Positions 58,227-64,000 of a stretch of DNA of 64,000 nt are shown in pieces (positions within the stretch are counted from its first letter, which is position 1; each line of letters starts with the position of its first letter). This DNA is from Yersinia entomophaga. GTDB taxonomy: Bacteria > Pseudomonadota > Gammaproteobacteria > Enterobacterales > Enterobacteriaceae. Where the stretch lies: assembly GCF_001656035.1 (NCBI RefSeq), contig NZ_CP010029.1, positions 3,049,602 to 3,113,601 on the forward strand, written 5' to 3'. The position numbers and the translations under genes are program-made. The notes beneath the pieces were generated by a model, which saw only the letters and a list, made by a program, of their open reading frames with translations, did not search any database and was not told the DNA's origin.

Positions 58227-60944
58227 ATGCTAATCAAATTACTCACTAAAGTTTTTGGCAGCCGTAACGATCGAACCCTGCGTCGTATGCGCAAAGTGGT
58301 TGATGTGATCAACCGTATGGAACCGGACATGGAAAAACTGTCCGATGAAGAATTAAGAGCCAAAACGGATGAGTTCCGCGCACGATTGGCGAAAGGCGAA
58401 GTGTTGGAAAACCTGATTCCAGAAGCTTTTGCTGTGGTTCGCGAAGCCAGTAAACGCGTATTCGGCATGCGTCACTTCGATGTGCAGCTGTTGGGCGGTA
58501 TGGTTCTGAACGAGCGTTGTATTGCAGAAATGCGTACCGGCGAAGGTAAAACTTTAACCGCAACGCTGCCAGCTTACCTGAATGCTCTGACTGGCCGCGG
58601 CGTACACGTGGTTACCGTCAACGATTATCTGGCTCAGCGCGATGCGGAAAATAACCGTCCACTGTTCGAATTCCTCGGCTTAACTATCGGTATTAACCTG
58701 CCGGGTATGACAGCTCCAGCGAAGCGTGAAGCCTATGCCGCTGATATTACTTACGGTACTAACAACGAATACGGTTTTGACTACCTGCGCGACAACATGG
58801 CGTTCAGCCCGGAAGAGCGTGTGCAGCGCAAACTGCACTATGCGTTGGTGGATGAGGTTGACTCCATCCTGATCGATGAAGCGCGTACTCCGTTGATTAT
58901 TTCTGGCCCTGCGGAAGACAGTTCCGAAATGTATATTCGGGTTAACAAACTGATTCCTAAACTGATCCGTCAGGAAAAAGAAGATTCCGATACCTTCCAG
59001 GGTGAAGGCCACTTCTCGGTAGATGAAAAGTCCCGTCAGGTGCATTTAACTGAACGTGGCTTGATCATGATCGAGCAGATGTTAGTGGAAGCCGGCATTA
59101 TGGACGAAGGTGAATCTCTGTACTCACCGGCCAATATTATGCTGATGCACCACGTAACCGCCGCGCTGCGTGCCCACGTACTCTTTACCCGCGACGTTGA
59201 CTACATCGTTAAAGATGGCGAAGTCATCATCGTTGATGAACACACTGGTCGAACCATGCAAGGCCGCCGCTGGTCTGACGGCCTGCATCAGGCCGTTGAA
59301 GCCAAAGAAGGGGTGGAAATCCAGAACGAAAACCAAACGCTGGCTTCCATTACTTTCCAGAACTATTTCCGTATCTACGAAAAACTGGCCGGTATGACCG
59401 GTACTGCGGATACCGAAGCCTTTGAATTCAGCTCTATCTATAAGCTGGATACCATTGTGGTTCCAACCAACCGCCCAATGATACGTAAAGATCTGCCGGA
59501 TCTGGTCTATATGACTGAAATGGAAAAGATTGGCGCCATCATTGAGGATATCCGCGAGCGTACTGCTAACGGCCAGCCAGTGCTGGTTGGTACGATTTCC
59601 ATCGAGAAATCCGAAGTGGTCTCTGCTGAACTGACCAAAGCCGGCATCGAACATAAAGTTCTGAACGCTAAATTCCACGCCATGGAAGCCGAAATTGTGT
59701 CTCAGGCGGGTCAGCCGGGTGCGGTTACCATCGCGACCAACATGGCCGGCCGTGGTACCGATATTGTGTTAGGCGGAAGCTGGCAGAGTGAAATCGCACA
59801 GTTGGAAAATCCGACTGAGGAGCAAATTGCCGAAATTAAAGCCGCATGGAAAATTCGTCACGATGCGGTTCTGGCATCCGGCGGTTTACACATCATCGGT
59901 ACTGAACGTCACGAATCCCGTCGTATTGATAACCAGCTGCGCGGTCGTGCGGGTCGTCAGGGTGATGCCGGTTCTTCACGCTTCTACCTGTCAATGGAAG
60001 ATGCGTTGATGCGTATTTTTGCCTCTGACCGTGTGTCAGGCATGATGCGTAAACTGGGTATGAAACCGGGCGAAGCCATTGAGCATCCTTGGGTAACCAA
60101 AGCGATTGCTAACGCACAGCGTAAAGTCGAAAGTCGTAACTTCGATATTCGTAAACAGCTGCTGGAATACGATGATGTAGCCAACGATCAGCGCCGTGCA
60201 ATCTACAGCCAGCGTAACGAGTTGCTGGACGTGTCTGACGTTAGCGAAACTATCAACAGTATTCGTGAAGATGTGTTCAAAGTTACGCTGGATAGCTACA
60301 TTCCGCCGCAATCTTTGGAAGAAATGTGGGATGTTGAGGGGCTGGAACAGCGTCTGAAAAACGACTTCGATCTGGATATGCCGATTGCGCAATGGCTGGA
60401 AGATGAACCACAGCTGCATGAAGAAACCCTACGTGAGCGTATTCTTCAGCAGGCAATTGACGTTTACAAACGCAAAGAGGAAGTTGTCGGCGTTGAAATG
60501 ATGCGCAGCTTCGAAAAAGGCGTGATGCTGCAAACGCTGGATTCCCTGTGGAAAGAGCATCTGGCAGCGATGGATTATCTGCGTCAGGGTATCCATTTAC
60601 GTGGCTATGCGCAGAAAGATCCTAAGCAGGAATATAAGCGCGAATCTTTCGCTATGTTTGCTGCGATGCTGGAATCTCTGAAATATGAAGTGATCAGCGT
60701 GCTGAGTAAAGTTCAGGTACGTATGCCGGAAGAGGTCGAAGCGCTGGAAGTTCAACGCCGTGAAGAAGCTGAGCGTTTGGCCAGACAGCAACAGCTGAGC
60801 CATGAAAATGACAATAGCGCCCTGATGTCTGAGGAAGAGGTGAAAGTTGCAGCCAGCCTTGAACGTAAAGTGGGCCGTAACGATCCTTGCCCTTGTGGTT
60901 CAGGTAAGAAATATAAGCAATGTCATGGCCGTTTGCAGAAATAA
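58227..60944 (+). CDS. secA: Preprotein translocase ATPase SecA
   Basis: Motor of Sec-dependent export. 905 residues (E. coli 901). Walker [10 protein letters not shown] (about 102-110), [12 protein letters not shown], the helicase-lobe [10 protein letters not shown] and [15 protein letters not shown], and a C-terminal zinc-binding [14 protein letters not shown]. 77 bases after secM with a weak ribosome-binding site, which fits SecM-controlled translation. Confidence 0.98.
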   Translation: MLIKLLTKVFGSRNDRTLRRMRKVVDVINRMEPDMEKLSDEELRAKTDEFRARLAKGEVLENLIPEAFAVVREASKRVFGMRHFDVQLLGGMVLNERCIAEMRTGEGKTLTATLPAYLNALTGRGVHVVTVNDYLAQRDAENNRPLFEFLGLTIGINLPGMTAPAKREAYAADITYGTNNEYGFDYLRDNMAFSPEERVQRKLHYALVDEVDSILIDEARTPLIISGPAEDSSEMYIRVNKLIPKLIRQEKEDSDTFQGEGHFSVDEKSRQVHLTERGLIMIEQMLVEAGIMDEGESLYSPANIMLMHHVTAALRAHVLFTRDVDYIVKDGEVIIVDEHTGRTMQGRRWSDGLHQAVEAKEGVEIQNENQTLASITFQNYFRIYEKLAGMTGTADTEAFEFSSIYKLDTIVVPTNRPMIRKDLPDLVYMTEMEKIGAIIEDIRERTANGQPVLVGTISIEKSEVVSAELTKAGIEHKVLNAKFHAMEAEIVSQAGQPGAVTIATNMAGRGTDIVLGGSWQSEIAQLENPTEEQIAEIKAAWKIRHDAVLASGGLHIIGTERHESRRIDNQLRGRAGRQGDAGSSRFYLSMEDALMRIFASDRVSGMMRKLGMKPGEAIEHPWVTKAIANAQRKVESRNFDIRKQLLEYDDVANDQRRAIYSQRNELLDVSDVSETINSIREDVFKVTLDSYIPPQSLEEMWDVEGLEQRLKNDFDLDMPIAQWLEDEPQLHEETLRERILQQAIDVYKRKEEVVGVEMMRSFEKGVMLQTLDSLWKEHLAAMDYLRQGIHLRGYAQKDPKQEYKRESFAMFAAMLESLKYEVISVLSKVQVRMPEEVEALEVQRREEAERLARQQQLSHENDNSALMSEEEVKVAASLERKVGRNDPCPCGSGKKYKQCHGRLQK

Positions 60945-60984
60945 AGCTGCGATTAGCCAGCAATAGTTAAAACAGTAAATAGCG

Positions 60985-61014
60985 GGGCGGCCAAATAGAC
61001 CGCCCTTCTTTTTG
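60985..61014 (+). terminator. Terminator-like hairpin after secA
   Basis: GGGCGG / CCGCCC with a 9-base loop, then TTCTTTTT. It lies between secA and mutT; part of the transcripts may still run into mutT. Confidence 0.75.
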
Positions 61015-61066
61015 CTTAATATCGCGGAATCAGGATGTGAACGTGAGATAAACGAGGAATATCAGA

Positions 61067-61459
61067 ATGAAACATTTGCAGATCGCCGTGGGTATCATCC
61101 GTAATGCGCAACGCGAGATTTTTATTACCCAGCGCGCGGCAGATTCCCATATGGCGGGTTTCTGGGAGTTTCCCGGAGGGAAAATAGAACAGGGTGAAAC
61201 CTCGGAAATAGCTTTGTATCGTGAGCTATTGGAAGAGGTCGGTATTGTTGCGCAAAATGCGGTGCAGATAACCACTCTGGAACATCGTTTTCCTGACCGA
61301 ATTGTCACTCTCAGTTTCTATCTGGTAGAACAATGGCAGGGCGAACCTTTTGGTCGGGAGGGCCAGCCGGTGCGCTGGGTTAAGCAAGAGGAGTTACGGG
61401 CTGAGGAATTCCCAAAGGCTAATCTATCGATAGTTGAGTTACTGGTTTCTCAGGCATAA
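61067..61459 (+). CDS. mutT: 8-oxo-dGTP diphosphatase MutT
   Basis: Cleans oxidised guanine nucleotides from the pool. 130 residues (E. coli 129). Complete Nudix box G38-x5-E44-x7-R52-E53-L-L-E56-E57-V-G59-I. Same strand as secA; convergent with yacG. Confidence 0.98.
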   Translation: MKHLQIAVGIIRNAQREIFITQRAADSHMAGFWEFPGGKIEQGETSEIALYRELLEEVGIVAQNAVQITTLEHRFPDRIVTLSFYLVEQWQGEPFGREGQPVRWVKQEELRAEEFPKANLSIVELLVSQA

Positions 61460-61466
61460 TCACACT

Positions 61467-61500
61467 CAGATTGGAGCACACAATGCGTGGCTCCAATCTG
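61467..61500. terminator. Inverted repeat between convergent mutT and yacG
   Basis: Perfect 10-bp stem CAGATTGGAG / CTCCAATCTG, with further inner pairing CAC/GTG. No T-run on either side. The yacG stop is eight bases away. Confidence 0.6.
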
Positions 61501-61508
61501 TGAGCGCA

Positions 61509-61709
61509 TTAGCGCGGATCTTCCTCACTCCATTCATCGCTATCTGAGAGTTCTCCCTGACTTGGAATACGCTTCTCTTCATCGGCCCACTCGCCAAGGT
61601 CGATCAACTGACAGCGTTTGCAGCAAAAAGGACGATACGGGCTTTGCTCGCCCCAAATAACGATTTTCCCGCAGGTTGGGCAATTAACCTGTATTTCAGT
61701 TGAATCCAT
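61509..61709 (-). CDS. yacG: DNA gyrase inhibitor YacG
   Basis: Small zinc protein that binds GyrB. ATG 61709 has GGAGAG upstream and gives 66 residues (E. coli 65); 20 further in-frame codons upstream are unlikely. Zinc ligands C10, C13, C29, C33, with one extra cysteine at 30; then [19 protein letters not shown] and an acidic tail. Follows zapD by about 63 bases on the same strand. Confidence 0.96.
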   Translation of the reverse strand: MDSTEIQVNCPTCGKIVIWGEQSPYRPFCCKRCQLIDLGEWADEEKRIPSQGELSDSDEWSEEDPR

Positions 61710-61772
61710 ATTCTCTCCTAAAACTTGCTTACTGTATGACAACACAGCCATAAGCATCAATAAGTGCAAAAG

Positions 61773-62525
61773 TTAACAACAGGCCAACTCAAAGTTTAAG
61801 CGTGCGGGTACAGTGCCATTCTCGCTATCCAGCGGTAGGAAACGTATCGCGTAGCGGGTTTTGTGGCCGGAAACCTGCGGATAAAGCTGATGTTCCATGG
61901 AAATTCGCAGTCGCAATAAATCAGCGCCGTCGGCATTATCCTGGAAGAATCCATTTAGGCTGATTTGGTTGCGCAACGGGCCAGACTGGCGAATTAAATC
62001 CAGAATCATGGTTAATGATTGATTCAGCGGAATTAACGTACCAAGTAATTCATTGGTATGCTGATTGCGTTGTTCCTGCGGCAGATGCAGCCAAATATGT
62101 AGCGTAGGCAGATCGAAACTACAACAACCGCCTGGAATACTGAGCCGTTGGCGAACCAGACTAATCATGCGATCTTCTTTCAGCGACTGTCCGATACGCG
62201 GTGCGGACATCAGCACTGATGCCCGGCTTTTCAGCTGAGCGCGTAATTCATCAATCAACGCCATATCGACACCGGGAACATCAGCCCAGGCCTGAAGTTT
62301 TTGCTGCTGACGCTCAAGTTCTTTGAGTAAATCAGTGCGAACTTCCCCCCTTTCAAGCACATCGATCAGATCGGATGCGGTGCGAAAAAACGTTAAGGCG
62401 CTGGCGATATTATCCAGATTTCGCTGACTTTCTAACTGTTGCAGCAAAAACTCAATACGAAGCCAGGTGCGCATTTTTTCATTCAGCGGGTGTTCAAAAA
62501 GTACAGTTGAGGTGAGATCACTCAT
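61773..62525 (-). CDS. zapD: Z-ring associated protein ZapD
   Basis: Cross-links FtsZ filaments by binding the FtsZ C-terminal peptide. 250 residues (E. coli 247), all-helical N-terminal half ([18 protein letters not shown]) and beta C-terminal half with conserved basic residues. Starts within the coaE stop (ATGA). Confidence 0.97.
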   Translation of the reverse strand: MSDLTSTVLFEHPLNEKMRTWLRIEFLLQQLESQRNLDNIASALTFFRTASDLIDVLERGEVRTDLLKELERQQQKLQAWADVPGVDMALIDELRAQLKSRASVLMSAPRIGQSLKEDRMISLVRQRLSIPGGCCSFDLPTLHIWLHLPQEQRNQHTNELLGTLIPLNQSLTMILDLIRQSGPLRNQISLNGFFQDNADGADLLRLRISMEHQLYPQVSGHKTRYAIRFLPLDSENGTVPARLNFELACC

Positions 62526-63142
62526 CGGTGTAAATCCTGTTGGGTCACCGTCGCCAACCTTAAATACCGGTGATGAAGCGAGGCAACGAGCGGTGGGATC
62601 GTGGAAGGATCGCCGCTATTGTCGATAATGTCATCCGCACAGGCCAGACGCTGTTGCCGCGTGGCCTGCGAAGCTAAAATATGTTCTGCCTGCTGACGGC
62701 TGATACCGTCTCTTGCCATGGTGCGTCTAAGCTGAATCTCAGGGGTGACATCCACGACCAATACTCGGTTAGCTCTATGGCTCAGGTTATTCTCAACCAG
62801 TAAGGGGACAACCCAAAGTACATAAGCCGCTTTTGCAGCTGCGAGCTGACGCTGAGTTTCTTGCTGAATCAGTGGATGCAACAGCGCATTGAGCCAGTTT
62901 TTTTCCATCGGGTCGCTAAAAATCTTTTCCCGCAGCTTGGCTCTATTCAGGCTGCCGTCTGCCAGCAGGATAGAATATCCATAACGGGCTTTAATCTCAT
63001 TTAACGCCGGCATTCCAGGCTCAACAATCTGTCGGGCAATGATATCCGCATCAACCAGCGGTACGCCGAGATCGGCAAAAGCATTAGCAACGGTACTTTT
63101 CCCACTACCAATTCCGCCTGTAAGAGCAACAATATAGGTCAT
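62522..63142 (-). CDS. coaE: Dephospho-CoA kinase
   Basis: Last step of coenzyme A synthesis. ATG 63142 ([17 protein letters not shown]) gives 206 residues, as in E. coli; 21 earlier in-frame codons have no family similarity. P-loop GGIGSGKST (9-17), [13 protein letters not shown], and [10 protein letters not shown] lid region. First gene of coaE-zapD-yacG; divergent from guaC. Confidence 0.97.
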   Translation of the reverse strand: MTYIVALTGGIGSGKSTVANAFADLGVPLVDADIIARQIVEPGMPALNEIKARYGYSILLADGSLNRAKLREKIFSDPMEKNWLNALLHPLIQQETQRQLAAAKAAYVLWVVPLLVENNLSHRANRVLVVDVTPEIQLRRTMARDGISRQQAEHILASQATRQQRLACADDIIDNSGDPSTIPPLVASLHHRYLRLATVTQQDLHR

Positions 63143-63503
63143 TACATTGCCTTGCATACTGCCGTTGAATACCCGAATTGTAACTGAAAGCTGTGTGTAA
63201 GACATAGCGCGGATGCATTCGGATTTTGAATCTGTCTTTAATGCCTATTCTCTGGCCGAGGGAGTATTTTTTATATCAATATTGCTGATAGTTACGCTGC
63301 TCGGAATAGTGTAACCAGACGAACCAGTCAGGAAGGGAAAATGCATGGTTTTCAGGTAATTTGTGGGAGTGTAGCCTAAATAAAGTTAAATTCGCAGTCT
63401 TGCCGAAGAATTATTCCTGCGTATGATAGCTTCACTGGAAATGGCGTCTATTACGCCCGATCTCATCATGCGATCCATCGCCAATAACCAGGAAACCAAA
63501 GCC
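63143..63503. other. Divergent coaE-guaC gap
   Basis: 361 bases with the two divergent promoters. No gene or repeat recognised apart from the guaC promoter candidate listed separately. Confidence 0.5.
63400..63427 (+). promoter_or_regulatory. Candidate guaC promoter
   Basis: TTGCCG (63400-63405), 16-base spacer, TATGAT (63422-63427), 77 bases before the guaC ATG. Confidence 0.45.
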
Positions 63504-64000
63504 ATGCGTATTGAAGAAGGTTTGAAATTAGGTTTTAAAGATGTCTTGATTCGACCTAAACGCTCCACGCTGAAAAGTCGCTCCGCAGTTGAGTTAGAGC
63601 GTCAGTTTACCTTCAAACATTCAGGCTATAAGTGGGCTGGTGTACCCATTATTGCAGCGAATATGGATACCGTCGGCACCTTCCGCATGGCTGAGGTTCT
63701 CTCCTCATTTGATGTTCTTACCGCAGTACATAAACACTATTCCGTTGAACAATGGGCCGATTTTGTTCGACGTGTGCCTGAATCGGTACTGCGCCACGTC
63801 ATGGTTTCTACCGGTACATCTCAGGCAGATTTTGCCAAAATGAAGCAAATTCTGGCGCTTTCTCCTGCGCTGAAATTTATCTGTATTGATGTAGCCAATG
63901 GTTACTCTGAGCACTTTGTTGCTTTCCTGCAACAGGCTCGCGAAGCTTGCCCTGACAAAGTGATTTGCGCAGGTAATGTAGTCACAGGCGAAATGGTTGA
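63504..64000 (+). CDS. guaC: GMP reductase (3' part beyond the window)
   Basis: Reductive deamination of GMP to IMP with NADPH, for purine salvage. 165 complete codons are visible, about half the family length (E. coli 347). Begins [20 protein letters not shown], with [14 protein letters not shown] and [12 protein letters not shown] as in E. coli. The catalytic cysteine lies beyond the window. AGGAAA is about ten bases upstream of the ATG. Confidence 0.96.
   Translation, partial: MRIEEGLKLGFKDVLIRPKRSTLKSRSAVELERQFTFKHSGYKWAGVPIIAANMDTVGTFRMAEVLSSFDVLTAVHKHYSVEQWADFVRRVPESVLRHVMVSTGTSQADFAKMKQILALSPALKFICIDVANGYSEHFVAFLQQAREACPDKVICAGNVVTGEMV

Overview
The window is a core-chromosome segment of a gammaproteobacterium of the order Enterobacterales. 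Almost every gene has a close Escherichia coli counterpart, in runs matching the 0-2.5 min region of that map: folA-apaHG-rsmA-pdxA-surA-lptD-djlA, rluA-rapA-polB, thiBPQ-sgrR-sgrS-setA, leuDCBA-leuO-ilvIH-cra, the dcw cluster mraZ to lpxC, then secM-secA-mutT-yacG-zapD-coaE-guaC. It is not E. coli: yjjPB abuts folA, alaE lies between cra and mraZ, an acyl-CoA ligase lies between leuO and ilvI, a DUF721 gene lies between lpxC and secM, and leuL and sgrT differ clearly. My best guess from recalled gene order is a Yersiniaceae-like or neighbouring family; the species cannot be named from this window. No rRNA, tRNA, insertion sequence, prophage or CRISPR array was seen.

Layout. 1-990: 3' part of yjjP and yjjB (exporter). 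1139-2641: folA, its terminator, then two orphan genes (a small secreted cysteine-containing protein and a 66-residue peptide). 2718-9503: minus-strand operon lptD-surA-pdxA-rsmA-apaG-apaH with overlapping genes, for outer-membrane assembly, PLP synthesis, rRNA methylation and Ap4A hydrolysis. 9687-17267: djlA, rluA, rapA, polB. 17268-24868: yabI, the thiamine transporter thiBPQ behind a TPP riboswitch, and the sugar-phosphate stress locus sgrR / sgrS-sgrT / setA. 24965-31714: leuABCD with leader peptide and attenuator, and divergent leuO. 32074-37781: acyl-CoA ligase, ilvIH, cra. 37867-38307: alaE. 39143-57060: division and cell wall cluster in one direction from a promoter with MraZ repeats. 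57063-60944: DUF721/DciA-like gene, secM arrest peptide, secA. 61067-64000: mutT, yacG, zapD, coaE and the 5' part of guaC.

The genes form a few regulatory circuits readable in the DNA: TPP riboswitch plus a hairpin covering the thiB ribosome-binding site; leucine attenuation through five consecutive-type CUA codons; SgrS RNA with its ptsG-pairing segment and terminator; MraZ autoregulatory repeats; and SecM-controlled secA translation with an altered arrest motif. The points most worth a second look are the SecM motif change, the folA-apaH two-gene islet, the DUF721/DciA gene, the enlarged SgrS/SgrT, and a set of perfect inverted repeats with little or no T-run found at every convergent gene junction that has a gap. 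No clearly new multi-gene defence or mobile system is visible.
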